Below, piece by piece: positions 17,501-27,310 of a DNA stretch of 61,064 bases (positions within the stretch are counted from its first letter, which is position 1; every line of letters begins with the position of its first letter). The notes under the pieces were generated by a model. The model was not told the DNA's origin. It was given only the letters and a program-made list of their open reading frames with translations, and ran no database searches. The DNA comes from UBA6776 sp964636785 (GTDB taxonomy: Bacteria; Bdellovibrionota; Bdellovibrionia; Bdellovibrionales; UBA1609). The position numbers were made by a program, and so were the translations under genes. The DNA lies in contig CAZWVK010000003.1 of the NCBI GenBank assembly GCA_964636785.1, forward strand, positions 1 through 61,064. The letters are read 5' to 3'.

Positions 17501-18898
17501 GTGCTTATTCAAGAGGAAAAGTTTTGGGACCAAATTAAAGGGAATCTCAAAGCTAAGAATCAAAATAACAAACCACTACAGATGTGGTTTGAGCCCACTC
17601 AGTTGGTGCGCACAGAAGACCGTCAAAGCGGAAGATGTTTTTTTCTAGGAGTTCCAACAGAATTACATAAGTATTGGATTTCACAAAATCTTTTGGATCG
17701 AATCTGTTCAGAAATTTCTGCTATTTATCAAAACCCTTTTCAAATTGAAATCCTGGTTACTGGTGAAAAAAATTCAACCCAGGAAGAGTTCGCAATCCCT
17801 GAAACGGAAAATCCTCTACCGAAATTTGATTCGGGTTTTCACGCGGCCTCGGGGCCCAATTATCCCCGGGACATGTTGAATCCAGATTATACGTTTTCAA
17901 CTTTTGTCGTCGGACGAAACAACGAATTTGCTCACGCGGCTTCTTATAGTATTTCCGAGAATCCCGGTAAGGGCACGATCAATCCACTCTTTATTTGCGG
18001 TCCCACAGGTATGGGTAAGACCCATCTTTTAACGGCTGTAGGAAACCAAATCCGCATGAAGCAACCCGAAAAGCGGATCATGTATGTCAGTGCTGAACGG
18101 TTTTTGAACGAGTGGATTTCAAGTATTCGCAGAAAAGAGATGCATAAGTTTAGAATGCGATACCGTGAACAATGCGACATTTTGCTTATGGATGATGTGC
18201 AAGTTCTTGGGCGCGGTGAAGCGGTTCAGGAAGAGTTTTTCCATACCCTCAATGATTTCTTCGAAAAGGGTCAGCAAGTGGTTGTCGCGAGCGATCGTTT
18301 TCCAAAAGACATTAAGGGTTTGGAAGATCGCATTCGAACACGCCTTGAATGGGGAGTCGTTGCCGACATTCAAATGCCTGACATAGAAACCCGGGTCGCC
18401 ATTCTTCGTTATAAAGCGGAAGCTAAGAACATTTTTCTTCCCCAGGATGTTGTGACCTATATCAGCCGTATTTCGAAACGCTCTATTCGTGAACTGGAAG
18501 GAAACCTAAATAAGGTCAAAATGTTTTCAGAGCTCCAAGGGCTCCCAATTAACCTGGAGCTTGCAAAGCGCGTTTTGGCCGCACACGACGATGCGGGAAC
18601 TTTAACCATTGAAGATATTCAGAAGCTGGTGGCTGATCATTTCAAAGTGCGTCTGCCTGATTTAAAAAGTAAAACTCGCACCAAACCTCTCGTCACAGCA
18701 CGTCAAACAGCAATGTATTTGGTTAAAAGGCACCTCGATAAATCATTGATTGATATCGGAAGAGCCTTCGGCGGTAAGGATCACACAACCGTTATTAATG
18801 CTTTGCGCCGAATCGAGAGTCAACTGGCCAAGGATTTAGAAATCAAGAGAGCAATCGAGGAGTTAGAGTCCCGAATCCACAATATCACAGGGGTGTGA
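17501..18898 (+). CDS. dnaA: Chromosomal replication initiator DnaA
   Basis: AAA+ initiator that binds DnaA boxes and melts oriC. GTG at 17501 is chosen as start: it has a GGGGGA ribosome-binding site six bases upstream, and the 465-residue product begins near the family's usual helix (EEKFWDQIKGNLK). An in-frame ATG at 17429 would add 24 residues unlike the family. Walker A GPTGMGKT is near residues 167-174 and Walker B ILLMDDVQ near 230. The DNA-binding signature GGKDHTTVINALRRI lies close to the C-terminus. The oriC candidate follows directly. Confidence 0.97.
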   Translation: MLIQEEKFWDQIKGNLKAKNQNNKPLQMWFEPTQLVRTEDRQSGRCFFLGVPTELHKYWISQNLLDRICSEISAIYQNPFQIEILVTGEKNSTQEEFAIPETENPLPKFDSGFHAASGPNYPRDMLNPDYTFSTFVVGRNNEFAHAASYSISENPGKGTINPLFICGPTGMGKTHLLTAVGNQIRMKQPEKRIMYVSAERFLNEWISSIRRKEMHKFRMRYREQCDILLMDDVQVLGRGEAVQEEFFHTLNDFFEKGQQVVVASDRFPKDIKGLEDRIRTRLEWGVVADIQMPDIETRVAILRYKAEAKNIFLPQDVVTYISRISKRSIRELEGNLNKVKMFSELQGLPINLELAKRVLAAHDDAGTLTIEDIQKLVADHFKVRLPDLKSKTRTKPLVTARQTAMYLVKRHLDKSLIDIGRAFGGKDHTTVINALRRIESQLAKDLEIKRAIEELESRIHNITGV

Positions 18899-18918
18899 AT
18901 GTGGACTGTGGAAGAACC

Positions 18919-18927
18919 AGTGGATAA
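18919..18927 (-). promoter_or_regulatory. DnaA box (8 of 9 match)
   Basis: AGTGGATAA on the plus strand, i.e. TTATCCACT on the minus strand, one mismatch from TTATCCACA. Confidence 0.65.
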
Positions 18928-18998
18928 ATGGGATAGCTTAAATGTGGGTTCGATTACTCCACAATTTCGAGCACAAAAAGAACTTGTTTCTCAGGAGT

Positions 18999-19007
18999 TT
19001 ATCCACA
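18999..19007 (+). promoter_or_regulatory. DnaA box (consensus)
   Basis: Perfect TTATCCACA within the dnaA-dnaN intergenic region, 55 bases upstream of the trinucleotide repeat. Confidence 0.8.
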
Positions 19008-19061
19008 TAAAAAGACGAAGGGTTTCAAAGATTTAAAAGAAAAGAGCAGATATCAACGGAC

Positions 19062-19103
19062 CTACTACTACGACTATATTAAATATACTTATAGCTCTTA
19101 TTT
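19062..19103 (+). other. Candidate DNA-unwinding element with DnaA-trios
   Basis: CTA CTA CTA CGA CTA (19062-19076) reads 3'-GAT-GAT-GAT-GCT-GAT-5' on the other strand, the DnaA-trio pattern that guides DnaA onto single strands in Bacillus subtilis. It is followed by an A+T-rich stretch (TATTAAATATACTTATAGCT and on). Confidence 0.6.
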
Positions 19104-19119
19104 AAGAGGGGGAAACCAA

Positions 19120-20232
19120 GTGAAACTTGAGGTAGAAAAAAAAGACCTGCTTACTTTGTTAGGCCGATCACAAAACATCGTTGAAAAAAGAAACACGATG
19201 CCGATCTTGATTAATATTTTGATGGAGGCCGATCAAAATCATTTGAGGGTTTTTGCCACAGATCTCGAAGTGAGTTTAAAAGATCAGATTTCTGCCAAAG
19301 TTCACCAAACCGGAAAAGTGGCCGTAAGCGCTAAAAATCTTTTTGAAATTATTAAGGAACTTCCAGAGGGTCCTATTCTTTTGGAGAAAAAGGAAAACAA
19401 CTGGTTGAGACTGACTCAAAAAAAATCTGTTTTCAATCTCGTGGGAATGAGTCCTGATGAATATCCGGTTTTCCCAACTTTTAAGACCGATCATTTTATT
19501 GAGATTGATTCTGAAATTCTTTCGGAAATGATTGAGAAAACGCTTTACTCCGTTTCCACCGATGAAACTCGATATCATTTAAACGGAGTATATTTCGAAA
19601 CACGCAAAGAAACTTCATCGTTGAGAATGGTTGCAACCGACGGGCATCGATTGAGTATGGTCGACCGAAAAACATCGGGCTCTGACCAACTTCAACTTAC
19701 AACTGGTGTGATCGTTCCTCGAAAAGGTCTGAATGAAATTAAAAAACTTTTAGATTCCACGAGTGAATCCGTAGAACTCGCAATCGAAGGCTCTCAGCTT
19801 ATTATTCGAAACAATGAGACACTTCTTCTTATTCGATTGATTGAAGGTAAATATCCCAATTATCAACAGCTTGTTCCACAAAACTTAAGAGAGACACTTC
19901 GTGCACCTAAGGAAACATTACTAAGTTCTCTAAAGAGAGTTTCACTTCTGTCCAATGCGAAATCAAAAGGAGTCACTTTAAGTTTAAGCAAAGGGAAAAT
20001 GGAAATTGCTTCCAATAACCCTGAACTTGGAGATGCCAAAGAGGAAATCGAAATCGATTATGATGGCAAAGAAATTAAAATTGGTTTTAACGCGAGATAC
20101 ATTCTCGATGTTTTAGGTTCGATCAACGAGGAAATTATCGAAATCGATTTTAACGATCATCTATCTCCAGGAGTCGTAAGGCCGGATAAAGACAACTCGT
20201 ATACTTGTGTTGTTATGCCAATGAGAATTTAG
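19120..20232 (+). CDS. dnaN: DNA polymerase III sliding clamp (beta)
   Basis: Beta clamp (370 residues, normal length), the ring that tethers the replicative polymerase. It shows the three-fold clamp domain structure, with VEKRNTMPILINILMEA near 22-38 and ATDGHRLSMVDRK near 178 as family landmarks, and ends in VMPMRI, the conserved C-terminal M-P-M-R. GTG is the start codon, preceded by a strong AGAGGGGGA ribosome-binding site. It is the first gene after oriC and is followed within 5 bases by recF. Confidence 0.98.
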   Translation: MKLEVEKKDLLTLLGRSQNIVEKRNTMPILINILMEADQNHLRVFATDLEVSLKDQISAKVHQTGKVAVSAKNLFEIIKELPEGPILLEKKENNWLRLTQKKSVFNLVGMSPDEYPVFPTFKTDHFIEIDSEILSEMIEKTLYSVSTDETRYHLNGVYFETRKETSSLRMVATDGHRLSMVDRKTSGSDQLQLTTGVIVPRKGLNEIKKLLDSTSESVELAIEGSQLIIRNNETLLLIRLIEGKYPNYQQLVPQNLRETLRAPKETLLSSLKRVSLLSNAKSKGVTLSLSKGKMEIASNNPELGDAKEEIEIDYDGKEIKIGFNARYILDVLGSINEEIIEIDFNDHLSPGVVRPDKDNSYTCVVMPMRI

Positions 20233-20237
20233 ATGGA

Positions 20238-21371
20238 ATGAACTTTAAAAAAGTTCGAATAAGAAATTTTAGAAATTATCAATCACTAGATCTGGATGTT
20301 CCCGAAGGGGTTTTGATTTTTCACGGCGACAATGCTCAGGGGAAAACGAACTTCATTGAAGCTTTATATCTCTTGCTCAGAGGTCACTCTTTTCGTCCAA
20401 CGGATCAACATGTTTTTTTAAATGACCAAACAGAAGATCAAAGTGTGGTTTCGATTCGCGCACAGATTGAATCGGGAAATCTAGAATTTGAACTTTCGAT
20501 GGCGATAGATGGTAAAAAGCGAAGAGTTTACCTGAACAATAAGCCAACCAACTCCCTCAAAATGGCTGAAAGATTTCCTCTTGTGCTTTTTAGTCCGGAA
20601 AGTCTTTCTTCGATCAAAAGCGGACCCGAGGCCAGGCGACTTTTACTCGACGACTTGCTTGAAATCGAGGGGCGCTCATCCATCCAGGTTCTAAGGGATT
20701 TCACCAAATGCTTAAGAACCCGAAATAAGATTTTAAGAAATTATAAACTCGGACTTGTTTCCAAAAGCGCAACTCTTGAAATTCTTGAAAGCCTGGATGG
20801 AATATTCTTCCCTTTGGCCACCGAAGTGACTCTGAAAAGAATGGAATGGCTCAAAAGTTTAGAACCTCGAATTTCCGACTCATTTCATCGGGTTTCTAGA
20901 GACGAAAATGTGGATATTTCTGTGGAGTATGTGATCTCCGGAGAAGAAGCGATCAATTGGGACCGTCCAAAGATACTTAGCGCCATGCACAACCGGGCTT
21001 TAGAGTTAAGGAATGCCGAGCTTGAGAGCGGGAGATCCTTAGTGGGACCGCAAAAGCACGATATAAACTTCTATTTAGGAGGCCGAAACGCCCGATTCTA
21101 CGGATCTCAGGGTCAGCAAAGGGCCCTGGTCCTAGCATTCAAAATGGCGCAAATAATGGTTCATTACGAGCGATATAAGGTGTATCCTTTCTTGTTCCTT
21201 GACGACGTTTTGTCGGAATTGGATTCGCAGAAAAGAGACCGCCTTGTTGAGTTCCTGAGGGAAATCCCTTCACAGATCTTTTTAACAACAACGGATGTCT
21301 CTTTTACGGCGAACTTTGGTAGCCGAAAGCTCTCTATTTTTGAAGTGAGCCAAGGTCAAATCAGCGGATAA
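20238..21371 (+). CDS. recF: DNA replication and repair protein RecF
   Basis: SMC-like ATPase that loads RecA at gapped DNA (377 residues). Walker A is GDNAQGKTNFIEALY near residues 28-42; the ABC signature region (GSQGQQRALVLAFKMA) and Walker B (FLFLDDVLSELD) are near the C-terminus. ATG at 20238 is chosen since MNFKKVRIRNFRNY is the typical start; an in-frame start at 20205 would lie inside dnaN. It stands 5 bases downstream of dnaN, so coupling is likely. Confidence 0.96.
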   Translation: MNFKKVRIRNFRNYQSLDLDVPEGVLIFHGDNAQGKTNFIEALYLLLRGHSFRPTDQHVFLNDQTEDQSVVSIRAQIESGNLEFELSMAIDGKKRRVYLNNKPTNSLKMAERFPLVLFSPESLSSIKSGPEARRLLLDDLLEIEGRSSIQVLRDFTKCLRTRNKILRNYKLGLVSKSATLEILESLDGIFFPLATEVTLKRMEWLKSLEPRISDSFHRVSRDENVDISVEYVISGEEAINWDRPKILSAMHNRALELRNAELESGRSLVGPQKHDINFYLGGRNARFYGSQGQQRALVLAFKMAQIMVHYERYKVYPFLFLDDVLSELDSQKRDRLVEFLREIPSQIFLTTTDVSFTANFGSRKLSIFEVSQGQISG

Positions 21372-21385
21372 CTAGAGGTAAAAGA

Positions 21386-23803
21386 GTGCAACAACAAAAT
21401 TCTTATGATGCCGGCTCGATTCAAGTTCTTGAAGGATTGGAGGCGGTTCGTAAAAGACCCGGAATGTATATCGGTGATACGACTTCGCGCGGTTATCATC
21501 ATCTCGTTTATGAAATTGTCGATAACTCTGTGGACGAATCGTTAGCGGGTCATTGTAAGAAAATTCAGGTTACAATTGAGCCGGACGACTCAATTACCGT
21601 TGAAGATGATGGGCGTGGAATTCCAGTGGATGCGCATAAAGATGGTCGATCCGCTCTTGAAGTCGTAATGACCGTTCTTCATGCTGGAGGAAAATTCGAC
21701 AAAGGAACTTACAAGGTGTCCGGCGGACTTCACGGTGTTGGTGCATCCGTTGTGAATGCCTTATCCGGTCGTTTTACAGCAACCGTGAGACGCAGTGGGT
21801 TTGTATGGAAGCAATCTTATGAAAAAGGAAAACCTTTAGGACCGGTTGAGAAACTCGGCCCGACAGACAGAACTGGAACCACGATTCAGTTCAAGCCGGA
21901 TCGTGAGATATTCAAAGATGAAACCATCAAATATGATTTCAGCATTCTTGCAAATCGTTTTCGCGAACTGGCCTTTCTAAATGCAGGCTTACACATTGTT
22001 CTGACGGATGCGCGAACAGGAAAGAAACAAGACTTCCAATTCACAAATGGAATCATGGAATTTGTTACTTACATGAACAACTCTAAAAAACCTCTTCATC
22101 AGGAAGTGATTTACTTCCAGGGAAATCGAGAAGGGGTCGATGTTGAAGTGGCCATGCAGTGGAACGATTCTTATACAGAGTCGATTTACAGTTACTGTAA
22201 TAACATCAACACGATTGAAGGTGGAACTCATCTTATTGGATTCCGTGGCGCTTTGACTCGAACTGCAAACGCTTATGCTGCAAGTAAAAATCTTCTTAAA
22301 GACTTACAGAACAATCTTGATGGTGAAGACATTCGTGAAGGTCTTGCAGCGGTTGTAAGTGTGAAAGTTTCAGAGCCTCAGTTCGAAGGACAAACCAAAA
22401 CGAAACTGGGTAACAACGAAGTTAAAGGAATTGTCGAGTCTTTAGTGAACGACAAGCTTGCCGATTGGTTCGATCGCAATCCAAATGTTGCAAAAAACAT
22501 TATCGGGAAATGTGTGGAAGCTGCCAGAGCTCGAATCGCTGCAAGAAAGGCAAGAGATCTCGCACGAAGAAAAACTGCATTGGATGGAGGATCACTTCCT
22601 GGAAAAATGGCGGACTGCCAAGAAAGAGATCCAGCTCTATGTGAACTTTACCTGGTGGAGGGAGACTCGGCAGGTGGATCCGCAAAACAAGCGCGTGATC
22701 GAAAAACTCAGGCCGTTCTTCCGCTTAGAGGTAAGATCCTAAACGTGGAAAAAGCACGCTTTGATAAAATGCTTTCAAACGAAGAAATTCGAATGATGAT
22801 TTCTGCGCTTGGAACAGGAATTGGGCGAGACAATGTGAATGTCGACAAAATCCGATATCATAAAATTATTATCATGACGGATGCGGATGTGGATGGATCT
22901 CACATTCGAACACTTCTTTTGACATTCTTTTATCGACAGCTTCCAGAAGTGGTTGAGCGTGGATATATCTATGTTGCACAACCGCCGCTTTATCGTGCGA
23001 AGCGCGGCCAACAGGAAACTTACTTGAAAGATGAGAAAGCATTAAGTCAGTTCCTGCTTGATCAAAGTATTTCAAAAATGAAGATCGAGAATCTAAAAGA
23101 TGGAACGACGGAATCTGATCTCAAAAGCTTTATCTTAAATATTCAAAAGTATGAGGCGTTGATACAGAACATCTCCACTCGAATGGATCGGGATATCTTG
23201 AGTCATGTGATGTCACAACCGCAGGAACTCAAAGAAATTCTGAAAAGTGAGGATCGAATCAAATCTGTATTTGAATCCTTTCAGGCGTGGACAAAGGAGC
23301 ATCCAGAAAAAGGAATTACTGAATCACAACTCAAAGTTGAAAAAGACGCTGAAAACGATGCCTTCGAATTCACAATTCGAACAACACGTTTCGGGTATTC
23401 AATGAATTCGGTGTTTAACGTGAAGCTTGCTGATTCTTCTGAGTGGGTTGATTTGAATGATCTTTGGGAAGGATTCCAAAATATTGTTTCTCTTCCTATT
23501 CAGCTTTCAAACGAGAACAAAGAGTCCACGGCTTTCAATGATTACATTGAATTCTATAAGCAGGTTATGGATTTAGGTAAAAAGGGACTCTACATCCAAC
23601 GCTATAAAGGTCTTGGAGAGATGAATCCAGAACAGCTTTGGGAAACAACTCTGAATCCTGAAAACCGGAATCTACTGCGGGTCACCATTGGAGACGCGAT
23701 GGCTGCCGACGAGACATTTAGTGTGTTGATGGGAGAACAGGTTGAGCCTCGACGGCAGTTCATTCAAGACAACGCTTTGCTAGTTAAAGAACTCGACGTT
23801 TAA
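21386..23803 (+). CDS. gyrB: DNA gyrase subunit B
   Basis: ATPase and TOPRIM subunit of gyrase (805 residues). The GHKL ATP site has YEIVDNSVDE near 45 and GGLHGVGASVVNAL near 113; the TOPRIM part has LVEGDSAGGSAKQARDR and DADVDGSHIRTLLLTFFYRQ. About 170 additional residues between the TOPRIM domain and the C-terminal YKGLGEMNPEQLWETT match the insert typical of Gram-negative GyrB. GTG start with AGAGGT upstream. Operon dnaN-recF-gyrB-gyrA. Confidence 0.99.
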   Translation: MQQQNSYDAGSIQVLEGLEAVRKRPGMYIGDTTSRGYHHLVYEIVDNSVDESLAGHCKKIQVTIEPDDSITVEDDGRGIPVDAHKDGRSALEVVMTVLHAGGKFDKGTYKVSGGLHGVGASVVNALSGRFTATVRRSGFVWKQSYEKGKPLGPVEKLGPTDRTGTTIQFKPDREIFKDETIKYDFSILANRFRELAFLNAGLHIVLTDARTGKKQDFQFTNGIMEFVTYMNNSKKPLHQEVIYFQGNREGVDVEVAMQWNDSYTESIYSYCNNINTIEGGTHLIGFRGALTRTANAYAASKNLLKDLQNNLDGEDIREGLAAVVSVKVSEPQFEGQTKTKLGNNEVKGIVESLVNDKLADWFDRNPNVAKNIIGKCVEAARARIAARKARDLARRKTALDGGSLPGKMADCQERDPALCELYLVEGDSAGGSAKQARDRKTQAVLPLRGKILNVEKARFDKMLSNEEIRMMISALGTGIGRDNVNVDKIRYHKIIIMTDADVDGSHIRTLLLTFFYRQLPEVVERGYIYVAQPPLYRAKRGQQETYLKDEKALSQFLLDQSISKMKIENLKDGTTESDLKSFILNIQKYEALIQNISTRMDRDILSHVMSQPQELKEILKSEDRIKSVFESFQAWTKEHPEKGITESQLKVEKDAENDAFEFTIRTTRFGYSMNSVFNVKLADSSEWVDLNDLWEGFQNIVSLPIQLSNENKESTAFNDYIEFYKQVMDLGKKGLYIQRYKGLGEMNPEQLWETTLNPENRNLLRVTIGDAMAADETFSVLMGEQVEPRRQFIQDNALLVKELDV

Positions 23804-23823
23804 AATTTTTAAGGAATTAATTC

Positions 23824-26292
23824 ATGGAAAATGAGAATCCGCAAATTGCGAATGTAGATATCAATAAGGAAATGCGAGAAGCATATCTCCAGTACTCAAT
23901 GAGCGTCATTGTTGGTCGGGCGCTTCCGAGTGTTATGGATGGATTAAAACCTGTTCACCGTCGTGTCTTGTATGCGATGAATGACCTCGGGAACACTCAC
24001 AATAAGCCTTATAAAAAATCAGCTCGTATTGTTGGGGATGTGATCGGTAAATACCATCCACATGGTGATATGGCTGTCTATGACACCATTGTTCGTATGG
24101 CACAAGACTTCTCGCTCAGATATCCACTCGTCGATGGACAAGGAAACTTTGGTTCGATCGATGGCGATGCTCCAGCGGCACCACGTTATACAGAAATTCG
24201 TATGACCAAGTTAGCGGAAGAGCTGCTTGAAGATATTGATAAAGAAACAGTTCCATTTGGCTGGAACTATGATGATTCACTTTTGATTCCACATGTACTA
24301 CCCGCAAAATTTCCAAACCTTCTCGTCAATGGAAGCTCAGGAATTGCAGTCGGTATGGCAACCAATATTCCTCCACATAACATGCATGAAGTGGTGGACG
24401 GTTGTATTGCGCTTATTCAAGATCCAGAGCTTCCCGTTGATGAACTGATTAAAATCATTCCTGGGCCTGATTTTCCAACTGCTGGAGTGATTGCTGGAAC
24501 AAAAGGTATTATTTCTGCGTATAAAACCGGGCGCGGGATTATAACCATCAAAGCGGTCACGGAGATTGTTCCTCGAAAAGATCGTGAAGACATCATTGTT
24601 TCAGAAATTCCATATCAGGTTAATAAAGCAAAACTCATTGAGAACATTGCTGATCTTGTTAAGGAAAAGAAGATTGAAGGGATTTCCGATATCCGCGATG
24701 AATCTTCACGCGAAGGAATGAGAATCGTTATCCAATTAAAGCGTGGAGAAAACGCTCAGGTTATTCTCAACCGCCTTTATAAATTTACTCAGATGCAAAT
24801 GAGTTTTGGAATAATCATGCTGGCTCTTGATTCAAAAAATCAGCCAGTGACTTTTGATTTGAAGTCCATGCTCCAAGCTTTTATTGCTCACCGCAAAGAT
24901 GTGGTCACACGCCGCTGTATTTTCGATCTGAAAAAAGCAGAAGCTCGGGCTCATATTCTAGAAGGTCTTAAAAAGGCACTCGATCAAATCGATCAGATCA
25001 TTGCGACAATCAGAGCTTCACGTGAGGCGGACATTGCGAAGACAGCGTTGATTGAGAAGTTTGAGTTCTCGGAACGTCAAGCACAAGCCATCCTTGAGAT
25101 GAGATTGCAAAGACTCACCGGACTTGAGAGACAAAAAATTGAGAATGAACTTGATGAAGTCCAGAAGCATATTGCTTGGCTTAAGATGGTTCTCGCAAGT
25201 TCTGAAGAAATCTTTAAAATCATCGTTACCGAGCTCGAAGATATAAAGAAAAACTATGGCAATGCTAGAAGAACTCGAATTGAGGCGGCAGCAGATGATG
25301 AGTTCCTGGACGAGGATCTGATTGCGAAAGAAGACGTCGTTGTTTCCTTAACCTACTCTGGTTACATCAAACGAATTCCGCTTGAAGAGTATCGGGTGCA
25401 GAAACGTGGTGGAAAGGGTCTGAAAGGATCTACATCTCGTGAAGAAGATTTTGTATGGAAGATCTTTGCCGCCAACACCCATACGACCATTTTAAACTTC
25501 ACTGATCGTGGAAAGCTTTACTGGCTTAAATCCTATCAGCTTCCACAAGGATCCAGAACAAGCAAAGGCAAGGCTATTAACAACGTCATCCAGCTTTCAA
25601 GTGGTGAGAATGTCCGCGCGGTTCTTCCTGTGGAGGAGTTCAGTCCAAATTGCTTTGTAGTTCTTCTTACTGAAAAAGGAATTATCAAGAAAACCTCTTT
25701 GGAAGGATTCTCTCGGCCAAGGCCATCAGGATTGATCGCATTGACGATCGACCTCGATGATAATCTCTCTGAGGCGCAGATCACTCAAGGATCTAATGAC
25801 ATTTTGATCGTTACAAAAGAGGGAATGTCGATTCGATTTGACGAGTCGGATGTTCGGCCAATGGGAAGAAATGCAAGAGGAGTAAAGGGAATCACACTTG
25901 CGAAAGACGACAAAGTGGTCGGCATGGCCGTCATCAACAAGGACAGTGAAGAAAACCTACTGATCGTGACTGAGAATGGTTATGGAAAGCGCACACCAGT
26001 GAGCGAATACAGACGACAAAGTCGCGGCGGAGTGGGAATTATCACTCAAAAGACATCCGATAAATCCGGTCTTGTTGTTTCTGCGCGTATTGTATCAGAA
26101 GCACAGCATCTTTTACTTTCAACGAACAAGGGCCAATCTATTCGCATGAAGTGTTCTGACATTTCTATCATTGGTCGAAACACTCAAGGTGTTCGCCTGA
26201 TGAACCTCAATGAGGGTGAGTTTGTCACCAGTGTCGCATTGATTGACGAGAGCGAAGTTTCTGAGCCTGGAGATGAGGAGACTGTAAATTAA
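23824..26292 (+). CDS. gyrA: DNA gyrase subunit A
   Basis: Breakage-and-reunion subunit of gyrase (822 residues). The active-site tyrosine is in APRYTEIRM near residue 120, and the quinolone-pocket region HPHGDMAVYDTIVRMAQ is near 78. The C-terminal six-bladed beta-pinwheel contains the GyrA box as QKRGGKG near 535, which supports negative supercoiling activity. The end is a short acidic tail. It overlaps the following lipoprotein gene by one base, so transcription probably continues into it. Confidence 0.99.
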   Translation: MENENPQIANVDINKEMREAYLQYSMSVIVGRALPSVMDGLKPVHRRVLYAMNDLGNTHNKPYKKSARIVGDVIGKYHPHGDMAVYDTIVRMAQDFSLRYPLVDGQGNFGSIDGDAPAAPRYTEIRMTKLAEELLEDIDKETVPFGWNYDDSLLIPHVLPAKFPNLLVNGSSGIAVGMATNIPPHNMHEVVDGCIALIQDPELPVDELIKIIPGPDFPTAGVIAGTKGIISAYKTGRGIITIKAVTEIVPRKDREDIIVSEIPYQVNKAKLIENIADLVKEKKIEGISDIRDESSREGMRIVIQLKRGENAQVILNRLYKFTQMQMSFGIIMLALDSKNQPVTFDLKSMLQAFIAHRKDVVTRRCIFDLKKAEARAHILEGLKKALDQIDQIIATIRASREADIAKTALIEKFEFSERQAQAILEMRLQRLTGLERQKIENELDEVQKHIAWLKMVLASSEEIFKIIVTELEDIKKNYGNARRTRIEAAADDEFLDEDLIAKEDVVVSLTYSGYIKRIPLEEYRVQKRGGKGLKGSTSREEDFVWKIFAANTHTTILNFTDRGKLYWLKSYQLPQGSRTSKGKAINNVIQLSSGENVRAVLPVEEFSPNCFVVLLTEKGIIKKTSLEGFSRPRPSGLIALTIDLDDNLSEAQITQGSNDILIVTKEGMSIRFDESDVRPMGRNARGVKGITLAKDDKVVGMAVINKDSEENLLIVTENGYGKRTPVSEYRRQSRGGVGIITQKTSDKSGLVVSARIVSEAQHLLLSTNKGQSIRMKCSDISIIGRNTQGVRLMNLNEGEFVTSVALIDESEVSEPGDEETVN

Positions 26293-27092
26293 TGCATAGG
26301 CTTTTAATGAGCCTTTTTGTTTCCTTAAGCGTTACAGGATGCTTTTTATTCTCGAAAGAACCTCTCATAAAAGCAAGAGAGCTGGCCGATCGAGGAAAAA
26401 AAGTAGAAGCCGCCCAGCTCCTTTTTGACAGGATCGCGTTTGAAACAGACGATGAAGCGTCTTTAGAAATGGCTCGATATGGTTCTCAATTGAGTCATAT
26501 TGAGCTAAGAGATTACGAAAAGGCGACGTTCTTTTACCGGCATTTGGCGAATTATGCTAAAAATCCAGAAGAGCAACTTTCAGCATTAAGATATTTGGGA
26601 ATTATTTATTTTGATCATCTCAAAGATTTTGAGATGGCTGTAAGTGTTTTCGAATCGATCCTTCGCTACCCACTCTCAAAAGATGAAGATGCAAAATACC
26701 GATTAATGCTCGGGAAGTCGCACTATAATCTTGCACAGCTCGATCAGGCTGAGGCGGAGCTACAAGCATTTAATGATCTCTCTCCCTCAAAATCTCTTCA
26801 GTACGAGGGAGATGTTTTTGAAACCAATATTTTAGTCTCAAAAAAAGAACATGAAAAAGCGGCCGAAATACTTAAGCGCTTATTGAGAGAACATCCTGAA
26901 AGAGCTCGCTCAGATGGACTCGAAATGAATCTCGTGGCTTGTTATGAAGACATGAAGGATTTCGATGAAGCGATTAAAGCTATGGAAGAAATGAAAAACG
27001 GATATGCCGATCCAGAATTTTTAGAAATGAGAATCAGTCGGCTGAAAGAGCGTAAAAACAATCTGCCAGGAGCAAAGGGGCTTAGAAAATGA
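26292..27092 (+). CDS. TPR-repeat lipoprotein
   Basis: A predicted lipoprotein of 266 residues. The start MHRLLMSLFVSLSVTGC is a lipobox signal with Cys 17. The remainder reads as tandem helical hairpins of TPR type (for example DYEKATFFYRHLANYAKNPE, FEMAVSVFESILRYPLSKDE, and DFDEAIKAMEEMKNGYADPE). Such proteins usually serve as protein-interaction scaffolds at the outer membrane (YfiO/BamD-like proteins are one class), but it does not match BamD clearly. It overlaps gyrA by one base and the AtpZ gene by 4. Confidence 0.8.
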   Translation: MHRLLMSLFVSLSVTGCFLFSKEPLIKARELADRGKKVEAAQLLFDRIAFETDDEASLEMARYGSQLSHIELRDYEKATFFYRHLANYAKNPEEQLSALRYLGIIYFDHLKDFEMAVSVFESILRYPLSKDEDAKYRLMLGKSHYNLAQLDQAEAELQAFNDLSPSKSLQYEGDVFETNILVSKKEHEKAAEILKRLLREHPERARSDGLEMNLVACYEDMKDFDEAIKAMEEMKNGYADPEFLEMRISRLKERKNNLPGAKGLRK

Positions 27093-27310
27093 GTCCGAGC
27101 CCTAATAATAAAGGCATGGTTTTTATGGGGATGGGCTTTGAGCTTGTGGTGCTAGTCATCGCAGGGGCCTATTTTGGTGATGCGATTGATAAGCACTTCG
27201 GCTGGAAAGGCTATGCTGCTATGACTTTTATTCTTTTGTTTTTGGCGAGCTGGTTTTATCACTTGCTGATTTTATTAAAGAAGGTCAATCAGGATGAGAA
27301 AAATGAGTAG
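27089..27310 (+). CDS. AtpZ/AtpI-type ATP synthase accessory protein
   Basis: Small membrane protein (73 residues) with two transmembrane segments joined by a short loop (MGFELVVLVIAGAYFGDAID and GYAAMTFILLFLASWFYHLL). The pattern G-x-x-E/Y...G-x-x-x-G-x-x-x-D is that of AtpZ-like proteins, which act in c-ring assembly and have been linked to Mg2+/Ca2+ transport. It heads the a/c subunit cluster and overlaps the next gene by 17 bases. Confidence 0.8.
   Translation: MSPSPNNKGMVFMGMGFELVVLVIAGAYFGDAIDKHFGWKGYAAMTFILLFLASWFYHLLILLKKVNQDEKNE

Larger units (their letters stand above)
18899..19119. other. Probable replication origin (oriC)
   Basis: Region of 221 bases between dnaA and dnaN. It holds one perfect DnaA box (TTATCCACA, 18999-19007), a near-consensus one in the opposite orientation (AGTGGATAA, 18919-18927), a weaker TGTGGAAGA (18907-18915) and a poor match ATATCAACG (19050-19058). 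These are followed by a CTACTACTACGACTA element (19062-19076) and AT-rich DNA to about 19103. The order of boxes, trinucleotide repeat and AT-rich stretch is that of a DnaA-trio unwinding element. The location between dnaA and dnaN is the classic one. Confidence 0.8.
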
